Shown here: positions 7,771 to 15,593 of the stretch, piece by piece
Numbering within the stretch: the first letter of the stretch is position 1
Layout of the letters: every line of letters starts with the position of its first letter
Assembly (NCBI GenBank): GCA_033811555.1
Contig: JAPXOG010000011.1
Span: 1 to 22,663, forward strand
From: EsbW-18 sp033811555
GTDB lineage: Bacteria; Patescibacteriota; Minisyncoccia; Phycocordibacterales; EsbW-18
Length of the DNA: 22,663 nt
Direction of reading: 5' to 3'
Program-made: the position numbers and the translations under genes
The notes under the pieces: generated by a model
Databases searched by the model: none
Told to the model about the DNA's origin: nothing
Seen by the model: only the letters and a program-made list of their open reading frames with translations

Positions 7771-8697
7771 TTATCGAACCTTCTGAGTTTCAAGTTTTTT
7801 GATTTTACGCTCTCCCCAAACAACTAGAAGAGGAGATGCTAGACAAATAGAAGAATAAGTTCCTGCTATTAAACCTATAAGGAGAATTAGTATGAAATTG
7901 TGAATTGTTGGACCACCAAGGAAAAACAATACTAACAGAACAAAAATCACGGTTAATGATGTGTTTATTGAGCGCACGTATGTCTGTTGCAAACTTTCAC
8001 CAACCGTCTGTGCAAATGATTCTTTAGAATGTCGCTCTTCTTTCAAACGCAAGTTCTCACGTATTCGGTCAAAAACAACAATAGTATCGTTAACTGAAAC
8101 TCCTAGAATAGTCAAAAGCGCTACAACAAATAGTGTGTCTACATCAAAAGCGCGATAATGACCAAGAACCGCAACTACACCTGTTGGAATTATTACATCA
8201 TGTATAAGAGCAATAACAGCTATCAATCCGTAAACCCAAGATGAAACAGGTTTAGAAATCTTTCTGAAAGTAAATGCTAGATAAGCGATAATTGTAAGTA
8301 ATACAAATAAAATCGCCCGAACTGTTTTTCGACGCAATTCCTGTCCGACTGAAGGTCCTATTGAACTAATACGCTCTATCGTAGGTTCAGTAAATCCTTC
8401 AACTGTAAGTGCACTCATTATTTTTTCTTTGTCTCCTTCTGACAAGACACTAGTACGAATATTTAGGCCGGAAGCCCCAGTCTCACGAACAATAAACCCT
8501 TGAAATCCAGCTTCTTCTAGGGAAGAAACAATGCTGGTCGTATCTGGTGCCTTACCTTCATATAAAACGGAAATAGATGAGCCACCCAGAAAATCAACAC
8601 CAAGATGCAGGCCTATCATGAGAATCGCACCAATAGAAACAGCCACTAGCACCGCTGATATAAGAATAAATATTTTTTTGTGATTTACTATAAACAT
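7771..8697 (-). CDS. secF: Protein translocase subunit SecF
   Basis: SecF works with SecD as a proton-driven, RND-like accessory of the Sec translocon. It has 308 residues. The first transmembrane helix is at about 8-30, followed by GVDFLGGSS (the G-D-F-x-G-G motif) and a small extracytoplasmic domain to about 120. Five further helices follow, including ILGVSVNDTIVVFDRIRE at about 198-215, the conserved proton-path region. It is 54 bases downstream of secD on the same strand. Confidence 0.96.
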   Translation of the reverse strand: MFIVNHKKIFILISAVLVAVSIGAILMIGLHLGVDFLGGSSISVLYEGKAPDTTSIVSSLEEAGFQGFIVRETGASGLNIRTSVLSEGDKEKIMSALTVEGFTEPTIERISSIGPSVGQELRRKTVRAILFVLLTIIAYLAFTFRKISKPVSSWVYGLIAVIALIHDVIIPTGVVAVLGHYRAFDVDTLFVVALLTILGVSVNDTIVVFDRIRENLRLKEERHSKESFAQTVGESLQQTYVRSINTSLTVIFVLLVLFFLGGPTIHNFILILLIGLIAGTYSSICLASPLLVVWGERKIKKLETQKVR

Positions 8698-8751
8698 AAG
8701 TGTGCTGTGATAGTAGATATGAATCTGCTTGTTGTGAATAGTAAAAATAAA

Positions 8752-10128
8752 TTAACCATAATTCTTTGAAATACCTGAGCCGTATAAAAATCTATTCAAA
8801 GAAGACATCGTCTTTGGAGCTATTGCATACATAAACGCCCTTGTAACTGTAATCGCTGAAAACATCGATACGACAACTCCAATAATAAGCGTCAATGCAA
8901 ATCCACGCACCAAACTTCCTGTCATGTAAAACAATATGATAGCGGAGAGGATTGTAGTAAGGTTACCATCACGAATAGAAAACCACGCTCGAGAAAAACC
9001 TAGAGTAATTGCATCTTTAATGGATTTACCTGAATGCAATTCTTCTTTCATGCGTTCAAATATCAAAATGTTAGCATCTATAGCCATTCCGACAGACAAA
9101 ATAAAACCAGCAATACCTGCCGCGGTTAAAGTAACTGGAATAAGTTTAAAAAGAGCAAGCACCAAAACTCCATAAACAATCAATGAAAGCGTTGCGATAA
9201 CTCCAGGCAATCGATACCACATAATCATAAACAACGCGATAATAATCGTTCCTAAAAATCCAGCTCGAACCCCAGACGAAACTATATCGGAACCCAGTGA
9301 TGCGCCAATATTTTCAGCTCCAATAAGCTCTATCGGCACAGGCAGAGCACCAAACTTAAGATTGTTCGTTAATTCACGCGCTTCCTCAGGATCTCTGATA
9401 CCAGTAATAATCGCCTGACCATCCTTGATTTCTGTTTGTATAACTGGAGCAGAAATAATTTCCCCATCTAGAAAAATTGCAAGTATTTTGCCAACGTTAG
9501 TTCTCGTAATTTCTGCAAACAACTCTGATCCCTCTTCGTTAAAAGTCAGAGACACGACTGGCTCTTGCATAAACCCGGCTCCACCTGCTTTAGTAAACTG
9601 CAGTTGAGATTTTGTTAAATAACGTCCTGTTAATCCAGTGGCTACATACTCAGGGATATTTTTTTCACTTGTCTGCAACTCGCCAGTATTTGAAAGCAAC
9701 TTAAACTCAAGTACTGGAGTTTTCTGTAGATATGTGGTTGCTTCATCCAAATCAGTTACACCCGGGAGTTCCACAGTAACGCGATATTCGTCAACATCAC
9801 CCAAATCAACTACCTCCTCTTGAATGATGGGCTCAAGTACGCCAAGTGCCCCAGAAACATCCGCACTGTTTACACGGCGTTCAATTACATCCCGCAATGT
9901 GCGCATAGAGTCCCGAATATCAGATGGCTTAATATCCGATATATCAGCCCTGTATGTCAGGAGCGTTCCACCTGCAAGATCCAAGCCCTTCTTAAACGCG
10001 TACCTCTCACTTTTTTTGTGTTCTGTAGTATATACAAAAAAACCGATTCCTATAACACATAAAAGGATAATTGCGCTTATACCGCGATATGCACCTCGGC
10101 TCAAAGTTTTCTTTAGTGATTCATCCAT
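8752..10128 (-). CDS. secD: Protein translocase subunit SecD
   Basis: SecD uses the membrane potential to help pull and release exported proteins. I chose the ATG at 10128 (458 residues). An in-frame extension would read through the G-rich terminator of the upstream gene (MGGWGG...) and is unlikely. The first transmembrane helix is at about 15-35, and GLDLAGGTLLTY (compare GLDLxGG) follows at about 47-58. The P1 extracytoplasmic domain comes next, and then five helices with SVGMAIDANILIFERMKEE (motif D4). A TATACT -10-like box lies about 15 bases upstream of the ATG. Confidence 0.96.
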   Translation of the reverse strand: MDESLKKTLSRGAYRGISAIILLCVIGIGFFVYTTEHKKSERYAFKKGLDLAGGTLLTYRADISDIKPSDIRDSMRTLRDVIERRVNSADVSGALGVLEPIIQEEVVDLGDVDEYRVTVELPGVTDLDEATTYLQKTPVLEFKLLSNTGELQTSEKNIPEYVATGLTGRYLTKSQLQFTKAGGAGFMQEPVVSLTFNEEGSELFAEITRTNVGKILAIFLDGEIISAPVIQTEIKDGQAIITGIRDPEEARELTNNLKFGALPVPIELIGAENIGASLGSDIVSSGVRAGFLGTIIIALFMIMWYRLPGVIATLSLIVYGVLVLALFKLIPVTLTAAGIAGFILSVGMAIDANILIFERMKEELHSGKSIKDAITLGFSRAWFSIRDGNLTTILSAIILFYMTGSLVRGFALTLIIGVVVSMFSAITVTRAFMYAIAPKTMSSLNRFLYGSGISKNYG

Positions 10129-10159
10129 AACTAAGATGTCGCGAGTATATATTTTTTTT

Positions 10160-10184
10160 AGAAAAAAGAAAAGGGGGCCTCCCC
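10160..10184 (-). terminator. Terminator after the 79-residue gene
   Basis: GGGG-AGG-CCCC stem followed by CTTTTCTTTTTT on the minus strand, 16 bases after the stop at 10201. A G-rich run precedes it. Confidence 0.75.
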
Positions 10185-10200
10185 ACCCCCCCAACCATCC

Positions 10201-10440
10201 TTATTTATAAAACATCATCGCGTGAATGTGCTTTCGCACATCACGTTCTGTTATATTAAACCCTTCTCTCCGCAGATCTTTCGCAATCTGCGGAGCATTC
10301 AAGCGCGCGGTTGCAAGCGACATATGATTATATGCCGCCCATCCAGCAATGCGCGCCCTGATCCGATCTGTGTTCGACATTGAAAGCGGTTTAATTCCAA
10401 CCCGCTCCATGTCCTTCATTATCTCTTCTTCTGTCCTCAT
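10201..10440 (-). CDS. Small unknown protein, 79 residues
   Basis: I do not recognise this protein. I chose the ATG at 10440 because AAAGGGAGG sits four bases upstream; the longer reading frame lacks such a site and runs through a hairpin. The product is charged and helical in character, without a membrane segment or Cys. It begins MRTEEEIMKDMERVG, and the C-terminal half (TARLNAPQIAKDLRREGFNITERDVRKHIH) resembles a small helix-turn-helix-like fold, but no family can be assigned. It follows the 75-residue gene with a 117-base gap that holds an 8-base-pair inverted repeat (10510-10517 with 10530-10537). A strong terminator follows. Confidence 0.7.
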   Translation of the reverse strand: MRTEEEIMKDMERVGIKPLSMSNTDRIRARIAGWAAYNHMSLATARLNAPQIAKDLRREGFNITERDVRKHIHAMMFYK

Positions 10441-10557
10441 TTCGCCTCCCTTTCTGGGTTGTTCCATTATTTGTTTTACTACTTTTTCAGGCAAAATCAA
10501 GAAAGAGGAGCGCCGTTCCGGGAAGCCAAAACGGCGCAAAAGCTCGAACTTTTACTC

Positions 10558-10785
10558 CTATACCTCCACGAAATGACAACGCACCTTGCCGTCATGTACG
10601 TGGAGGATTTCTTGGATCTCTTCTGGTAGTAGCGTCACCTCCTCGGGACGCAACTCCCGTCCGAGACGAACCCCGGTAAAGACTTCACCGTGGGTTTCCT
10701 CAGCCCTGACGCCGAGGAAGGAATACACGAGAGCGAGAAACACTCTCGTGTTCTCTTTGTGCATCTTTTCATACCAATTTTGCAT
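10558..10785 (-). CDS. Small unknown protein, 75 residues
   Basis: I do not recognise this protein. The start is well supported by AGAAGGGAGG four bases before the ATG. The sequence is soluble-looking and acidic, with a short hydrophobic stretch (VFLALVYSFLGV, 15-26), then RLGRELRPEEVTLLPEEIQEILH and the ending VRCHFVEV. GC content appears higher than in the flanking genes. With the 79-residue gene it forms a small two-gene unit that has its own promoter and terminator. Confidence 0.75.
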   Translation of the reverse strand: MQNWYEKMHKENTRVFLALVYSFLGVRAEETHGEVFTGVRLGRELRPEEVTLLPEEIQEILHVHDGKVRCHFVEV

Positions 10786-10822
10786 GGTTCCTCCCTTCTA
10801 GAGGTTAACTTCTCTGCAGGGT

Positions 10823-10851
10823 GTTATACCATAAAAAAATCCATTTTGCAA
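10823..10851 (-). promoter_or_regulatory. Promoter of the two small genes
   Basis: TTGCAA (10851-10846), a 17-base spacer and TATAAC (10828-10823). It starts just beyond the folD stop and leaves a 5' leader of about 30 bases carrying the strong ribosome-binding site. Confidence 0.75.
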
Positions 10852-10854
10852 GTA

Positions 10855-11658
10855 TTACAATCCATTACATAACAATAAATTTTCAAATATTTTTGCAACT
10901 GCTATAGGTCCGATGCCTCCTGGAACCGGTGTAAACAAAGATGATTTCTGCGCACAATCAGGATCCGCATCCCCAACCACCTTCCCACCGCTCTCCGAAG
11001 TACCTGCATCAAGAATAACTACTCCCTCTTTAATCATAACTGGCTTCAAAAAATGTGGGGATCCTGCTCCAAGCACTATGATATCTGCTGTCTCAAATAC
11101 AGAAGGATTATCTCCAATATCTACCACTTCAACTATTCCTCCATTGTTTTTAAACCAGACAGAAGCAGGACCACCGACAAGCAAACCTTTCCCAACAACT
11201 ACGACTTGCTTTCCTTTTGGGTTAATGCTGTATCGTTCTAGTATCTCTTTGCAGGCACCTACAACCGGGGGAAGCAAATGCCCACCGTTTTCAAATGCCG
11301 TTCTGGCTTCATCTCCAAGACAATCTACATCATGCGACGCTGGAAGTTCTGCAAAAATTTTTTTTCTATCTATGTGTTTGGGTAACGGTAATTGCACAAC
11401 AACACCATTGCTTTCACGCACCGCCGTGTGCAATTCTTCAATAAGCTCTTCAGTTGTTATGTGCTCAGAAATATTCTTCACACGTACTACTACACCGATC
11501 GATTCCCCTGTTTGCTTTTTAATACGAATAAATTGTTTTGTTGCTTCATCTGAGGAAAGTTGTAATACCGATAAAACTAGCTTTTTGTGTAAATGCTCAA
11601 TGCGAGATACAAGTTCCTCGCGAATATTTTGTGCTATTACTCGACCATCTATAATCAT
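10855..11658 (-). CDS. folD: Methylene-THF dehydrogenase / methenyl-THF cyclohydrolase (divergent FolD)
   Basis: Interconverts methylene-, methenyl- and formyl-THF. I chose the ATG at 11658 (267 residues, starting MIIDGRVIAQ as in the family) rather than a reading 17 codons longer. Conserved items are Lys 47, VQLPLP with Gln 89, DVD at 110-112, the Rossmann segment VVVVGKGLLVGGPAS at 152-166, and FTPVPGGIGP near 242-251. Unusual points: the catalytic-site Tyr is Phe (F43, four residues before Lys 47), and the usual PCTPxG block is PPVVGACKEIL at 130-140. A TAAGAT box lies 7 bases before the ATG. It should feed the same folate pool as glyA and thyX. Confidence 0.88.
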   Translation of the reverse strand: MIIDGRVIAQNIREELVSRIEHLHKKLVLSVLQLSSDEATKQFIRIKKQTGESIGVVVRVKNISEHITTEELIEELHTAVRESNGVVVQLPLPKHIDRKKIFAELPASHDVDCLGDEARTAFENGGHLLPPVVGACKEILERYSINPKGKQVVVVGKGLLVGGPASVWFKNNGGIVEVVDIGDNPSVFETADIIVLGAGSPHFLKPVMIKEGVVILDAGTSESGGKVVGDADPDCAQKSSLFTPVPGGIGPIAVAKIFENLLLCNGL

Positions 11659-11720
11659 AGACGTAATCTTATGGCACAAACTTGAAAATTTAAAGACATT
11701 AAATAACAAATACTAGAATG

Positions 11721-11758
11721 AAAAGCCCCCGCTCCGAAAGCTCAGATGGAGCGGGGGC
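11721..11758 (-). terminator. Strong terminator of the structured RNA
   Basis: An 11-base-pair stem GCCCCCGCTCC / GGAGCGGGGGC with a 12-base loop, followed by TTTTCATT on the minus strand. It separates the structured RNA from folD. Confidence 0.75.
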
Positions 11759-11962
11759 AAATCTTTTGAGGGTTTTTGGCTGGGCGAGCCCAGCCTTTCT
11801 TTCTTCTCATCCGCATAGCTGACGCCATGCGGGGCAGGTATTTTTCGGCGCCCCTACCCGGCGCGAATTTTCTTCTTCAAGAAAATCCCCCTTTTTTTTA
11901 GCCAACGGGACCTATCCGTTAGGCCTCCTTTGGGCCCATAGGCCCATTGGCTCTAGCTTCTA
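11721..11962 (-). ncRNA. Candidate structured RNA or folD leader, about 242 bases
   Basis: No reading frame of note. From the predicted start point (about 11962) the RNA contains, in order: a long hairpin pairing 11952-11937 with 11915-11900 (AGCCAA/UUGGCU ends, one bulge, with an inner GGGCC/GGCCU stem); an AUUUUCUU-GAAG-AAGAAAAU hairpin (11886-11867); a GC-rich part with a possible H-type pseudoknot (GGUA/UACC and GGGGC/GCCCC, 11858-11831); a CCGCAU/AUGCGG stem (11832-11811); a GGCUGGG/CCCAGCC stem (11795-11778); and an 11-base-pair terminator. It lacks the signatures of tmRNA, RNase P RNA and SRP RNA. It could be a free ncRNA or a leader controlling folD 62 bases downstream. The bases between this element and the sugar transferase stop (11997-12142) show nothing I can assign. 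Confidence 0.6.
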
Positions 11963-11968
11963 GACATT

Positions 11969-11996
11969 ATTATACACATTCAAAATATTTTGTCAA
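11969..11996 (-). promoter_or_regulatory. Consensus promoter of the structured RNA
   Basis: TTGACA (11996-11991), a 16-base spacer and TATAAT (11974-11969). Both hexamers match consensus perfectly, which makes it one of the strongest promoters in the window. Confidence 0.85.
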
Positions 11997-12142
11997 TAGC
12001 CCATCTTCTTGTTGCGATTTGCATAAGTGTAGCACCAAGCAGATCCTGATCTTATCAAAAACTACTTTTAAGCGACCCGCCGAAATGAGAAAACACCCAC
12101 ACAACAACTTTTGTGATTTAAAAATATGTGGTAAGCGGGATA

Positions 12143-13501
12143 CTATTTCCCTGAGCGAGTCAAAATTGTTTTAACGGTCTTTAGTGCAATCTTTAAATCA
12201 AGAGCAATACTTCTATTTTTTATGTAAAACAAATCATACGAAAGTTTTTCCTTCGTTGCTCCTACGTTAGCACCATGATGCGGGTGATTTTCGTGGTAAA
12301 TCTGCGCCCACCCTGAAAGTCCTGGCTTGATAAGATGACGAATATTATAAAATGGAACTTCTTTTTCATATTGTCGAACCATCGCAGGTAATTCAGGCCG
12401 TGGACCAATAAGTGATATATCTCCGCGAAACACGTTCCACAACTGAGGAAGCTCGTCTATACGAAAACGACGTAACACTTCCCCTACCTTAGTAACAACT
12501 TGTTTACTTGAAAGCACCTCATCACCACTATCGCTCCCGGTCATCGTGCGTATTTTATATATCCGTATTAAACGATTGTTTTTACCAATTCGTTCCTGTG
12601 TTATAAACATCGGACCTCCGTCTTCGCGACGAACAAATATATAAACAATCGGGATAATTACAACAGCAAAAATAGCAATTGGGAACGTCAATACAATATC
12701 CATCAATCGTTTCATAAACTCATAGGCAAATTTTCGAGTCGCTGAAATATTTTCTAAAAACCAACTATATTCAACTAACGATAACGGTATTCGATCAAAA
12801 ACATCTTCATATACACGATGCATATCAACAAATCGAACTCGTGAAAAAATTAGATTATATAGTTTCGGGAGTATCTGCGATACTTCACTGTGTTTTGTAT
12901 CTACCACAATAGTAGTAATACGCTCGGCATAAACACGCTCAACTATTTCTTTTTGAAAATCGAGATTTGCAATATTGGAAACATCAAGTGATGAGACAAA
13001 ATAAATTCCATATCTAGGATTTCCATTTACCTCGCGCTTCAGTTCATCCATCTCAGTACCCGATCCTATAAGTAGTGCAGATTGCCTATTAGGAGAATCA
13101 AATAGCATCAAACTATATCTACGCCAAATAATTATGTTGACAAATGAAACAAGAAGAAAAATAAATAGCGTAGTTTTCGGAGTAATACCAAAGTATGGAA
13201 TGAGATAGAAAAAAAGTATCGCAATACCACTGTTAATCAATTGAGTGTTAAAAATAATCACCGGAATCTGTTTTTTAAGCAGTGTTGTGTGCTTGTCGTA
13301 TAGTCCTGCGATATAAAACACAAGGAACCAAAACACAAATAAAATTGTAAACGACTGCAGGTGCGCCTCGAGCTTTCCACCATCAGGAATTTCAAAATGA
13401 CGAATGGCTAGAGTTAACCAAAGTGAAAAATACAGGGCCAAAAGATCCCCCAAAAAAAGTATTACTGATTCCCACTTGCTTGTGATCCTGCCCAAAGGCA
13501 T
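12143..13501 (-). CDS. Polyprenyl-phosphate sugar phosphotransferase (WcaJ/EpsE type)
   Basis: Predicted to transfer a sugar-1-phosphate from a nucleotide sugar to undecaprenyl phosphate, starting a surface polysaccharide or glycan. It has 452 residues. Four N-terminal transmembrane helices lie within about 12-125, followed by a CoA-binding-like Rossmann domain (ALLIGSG near 142). One more membrane segment is at about 275-295. The bacterial sugar transferase domain follows, with KRLMDIV, ERIGKNNRLIRIYKIRTM, RIDELPQLWNVFRGDISLIGPRPE and KPGLSGWAQI. It is divergent from the GT4 gene. The sugar cannot be predicted. Confidence 0.93.
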   Translation of the reverse strand: MPLGRITSKWESVILFLGDLLALYFSLWLTLAIRHFEIPDGGKLEAHLQSFTILFVFWFLVFYIAGLYDKHTTLLKKQIPVIIFNTQLINSGIAILFFYLIPYFGITPKTTLFIFLLVSFVNIIIWRRYSLMLFDSPNRQSALLIGSGTEMDELKREVNGNPRYGIYFVSSLDVSNIANLDFQKEIVERVYAERITTIVVDTKHSEVSQILPKLYNLIFSRVRFVDMHRVYEDVFDRIPLSLVEYSWFLENISATRKFAYEFMKRLMDIVLTFPIAIFAVVIIPIVYIFVRREDGGPMFITQERIGKNNRLIRIYKIRTMTGSDSGDEVLSSKQVVTKVGEVLRRFRIDELPQLWNVFRGDISLIGPRPELPAMVRQYEKEVPFYNIRHLIKPGLSGWAQIYHENHPHHGANVGATKEKLSYDLFYIKNRSIALDLKIALKTVKTILTRSGK

Positions 13502-13533
13502 GTGTACCAGTAGGGTACAACAGCCTTTCGGTC

Positions 13534-13569
13534 TTGTGAAGTATCGAAAAAGACGGCATATTAGCTCTA
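13534..13569 (+). promoter_or_regulatory. GT4 gene promoter, likely leaderless transcript
   Basis: TTGTGA (13534-13539), a 17-base spacer, CATATT (13557-13562), then exactly 7 bases to the ATG at 13570. No Shine-Dalgarno site is present. Confidence 0.55.
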
Positions 13570-14736
13570 ATGAAAAATGCGCGGAAAAAAATACTTTTCG
13601 TCATCACTAAATCTAACTGGGGAGGTGCACAACGATATGTATATGACATCGCCACATCACTTCCCTCTAATGAGTACGAAGTAGCAGTTGCATTGGGTGG
13701 TGAAGGATTACTTTTAAAAAAACTTAAAGAGCACGGCATTACTGTCTTTCAGGTGCAAAATTTCCAGCGTAACGTAAAAATCTCTAAAGAATTCCGCGCG
13801 TTCTTTGAAATTCTTAAAATATATAAAAAATTTTTCCCCGACATAGTACATCTCAATTCGTCAAAAGCCGGAGGAATAGGTGCACTTGCTGCACGAATCG
13901 CTGGAGTCCGATCCATTATATTCACCGCACATGGATGGCCATTTTGGGAATCAAGAAACTGTTTGCAAAAATCCGCAATAGCTTTCTTATCATTTTTGTC
14001 AATAGTGCTTTCCACAACAACAATCTGCATCTCAGAACATGACTCTAAAGTATTTGAACATATTCCGTTTGTACGTAAAAAAATACGTGTCATACGAAAT
14101 GGTATAGCACCGTACCCTCTTCTCGACCGCACTACTGCACGCAAAACGCTTTTTGATGAAACTGTTATCAGTGAACACGGACAAGATCTATGGGTACTTA
14201 CTGTAGCCGAATTCACAGCAAATAAAGACCTCTTTTCCGCCATTGAAGCCGTACATTTGCATAACCAAAGCTCTTCTAAAAAAATATTCTTGTCACTTAT
14301 GGGTGATGGAGAACTTAAACAAAAAATCGAAGAATATATTATAACTATCGGAGCGCAAACTTATATAAAATTACTAGGATTTGTGGAAAACGGACGTTCC
14401 ATGTATAGAGCGTTTGATGTACTGATGCTGACATCACGCAAAGAAGGAGTTCCATATGTAATCTTAGAATCGGGCATTGCAGAAATTCCATGTGTTGCAA
14501 CAGCAGTAGGAGGAATACCAGAAATCATTAAAGACGGAAAAAATGGCTTTGTTAGGCCACCAGGAGACGTATACGCTATTGCAAACGCATTACAAAAACT
14601 CTCAGAAAGCGCACAACTGTGCTCAGAAATGGCTAAATCAAACCATTCTCTAATTCTTAAGAACTACTCACTCAAGAATATGCAGGAACAGACTTTGGGG
14701 CTTTACAATACTCACAAAAAGACATCGACAAATTAA
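13570..14736 (+). CDS. Glycosyltransferase family 4 protein
   Basis: A GT-B fold retaining glycosyltransferase, 388 residues. The N-terminal domain opens with KKILFVITKSNWGGAQRYV, the Gly-rich acceptor-side loop common in GT4. HLNSSKAGGIGALAARIAG near 95-115 is the typical second loop. The donor-side domain holds NGI near 180, VLTVAEF near 208, LLGFVE near 270 and the E-x7-E motif in SRKEGVPYVILESG (about 292-305). TAVGGIPEII follows. It probably extends the glycan begun by the divergent sugar transferase; donor and acceptor are unknown. Confidence 0.92.
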   Translation: MKNARKKILFVITKSNWGGAQRYVYDIATSLPSNEYEVAVALGGEGLLLKKLKEHGITVFQVQNFQRNVKISKEFRAFFEILKIYKKFFPDIVHLNSSKAGGIGALAARIAGVRSIIFTAHGWPFWESRNCLQKSAIAFLSFLSIVLSTTTICISEHDSKVFEHIPFVRKKIRVIRNGIAPYPLLDRTTARKTLFDETVISEHGQDLWVLTVAEFTANKDLFSAIEAVHLHNQSSSKKIFLSLMGDGELKQKIEEYIITIGAQTYIKLLGFVENGRSMYRAFDVLMLTSRKEGVPYVILESGIAEIPCVATAVGGIPEIIKDGKNGFVRPPGDVYAIANALQKLSESAQLCSEMAKSNHSLILKNYSLKNMQEQTLGLYNTHKKTSTN

Positions 14737-14762
14737 ATAACTACCTATACTATAGTAGTCAT

Positions 14763-15008
14763 ATGGTAGATGTTGTTTTTGATGAGAAACCAATGGCTCC
14801 GATTCCCTCAAAAAAATCTGAAAGCGTTTTGGTGATGTTTTTGATAAACCGAGGTATTGTTTCGTCGGAGGCAACAGCGCGCTTTATCCTTTTATTGGTA
14901 GGGCTTATATGTTTCACATTGGCTTCTATTATTTTTATCAAAAACATAAACGAACCTCCGCTTAATACACAAAAAGTGATTCCGCCAGGTTTTGTAATGC
15001 AATCTTAA
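14763..15008 (+). CDS. Small single-span membrane protein, 81 residues
   Basis: I do not recognise this protein. A hydrophilic N-terminal half is followed by one membrane segment at about 42-60 (FILLLVGLICFTLASIIFI), then a short tail ending PPGFVMQS. TATACT lies 11 bases upstream of the ATG in a palindromic stretch (TACTATAGTA), and no Shine-Dalgarno site is present. The pseudopilin gene starts 5 bases after its stop, so the two are probably co-transcribed. It may be a partner of the pilin, but that is inference from position only. Confidence 0.65.
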   Translation: MVDVVFDEKPMAPIPSKKSESVLVMFLINRGIVSSEATARFILLLVGLICFTLASIIFIKNINEPPLNTQKVIPPGFVMQS

Positions 15009-15013
15009 TCGTT

Positions 15014-15556
15014 ATGCGCTACGAACATAATCGAGGATTTACGCTCATTGAGGTCTTAGTGTCAATTTCTATAATCGCACTGCTTTCAAGCGTCATTCTT
15101 TCAGCAACAAACAGTGCGCGAAGAAATGCTCGTGACTCAAAGCGCATTGCTTCCATCCGCGAATTGCAGATAGGATTAGAAATATACCTTACAAGTAATC
15201 ATAGATTTCCTGACAGTGACAACGAGAGCGGACATTTGGCTTTTATAGATCTTAATGGGAAATGGGATACTCCTAGAGACGGCGATTTTCTTAAAGATTT
15301 AGTCGATTCAAAAAGCATGCAGGGTCATGTGTTTGATCCACTGGGCGGTCCGGGAAGTGCTGAACAGGATAATCTTCGATATTACAGATATCCAGCTGGA
15401 GCGTTTGGATGCCCAGAATCTCGCGGTGCATTTTATGTTCTCGGAATTGTTGATATGGAAACAAGTAAAGGAACTCACCCGCTATCTCCAAATTGGACTT
15501 GCGGAACTGCTGACTTTGGAGAATTTGAATTTGTCGTAGGTGGATTTGAAGATTAA
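15014..15556 (+). CDS. Type IV pilin-like / pseudopilin protein
   Basis: 180 residues with a class III signal: RG-FTLIEVLVSISIIALLSSV, prepilin peptidase cleavage expected between Gly 8 and Phe 9, with Glu at position 5 of the mature chain. A hydrophobic helix of about 20 residues follows, then SARRNARDSKRIASIRELQ, the usual helix extension. The globular C-terminal domain has two Cys (in FGCPES and WTCGT) that could form a disulfide. CPR bacteria commonly carry type IV pilus genes. No assembly ATPase or peptidase is in the window. Confidence 0.9.
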   Translation: MRYEHNRGFTLIEVLVSISIIALLSSVILSATNSARRNARDSKRIASIRELQIGLEIYLTSNHRFPDSDNESGHLAFIDLNGKWDTPRDGDFLKDLVDSKSMQGHVFDPLGGPGSAEQDNLRYYRYPAGAFGCPESRGAFYVLGIVDMETSKGTHPLSPNWTCGTADFGEFEFVVGGFED

Positions 15557-15593
15557 ATTGGTACGTTCTACGTCTTAAAACATAGAAACATTT

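Noticed and set aside
10129..10194. N-terminal extension of SecD (MGGWGGPLFFFL...)
   Set aside because: It is translated from the upstream gene's terminator. The ATG at 10128 gives the normal SecD start.
10173..10200. G-quadruplex in the G-rich run before secD
   Set aside because: The run (GGTTGGGGGGGTGGGG) is better explained by the adjoining GGGG-AGG-CCCC terminator, and spacing of four G-tracts is not clear.
11721..11962. THF or ZTP riboswitch ahead of folD
   Set aside because: The conserved core sequences of those classes that I know are absent.
13504..13518. Inverted repeat GTACC/GGTAC between the divergent glycan genes as an operator
   Set aside because: Only five base pairs; could be chance. 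No regulator gene is nearby.
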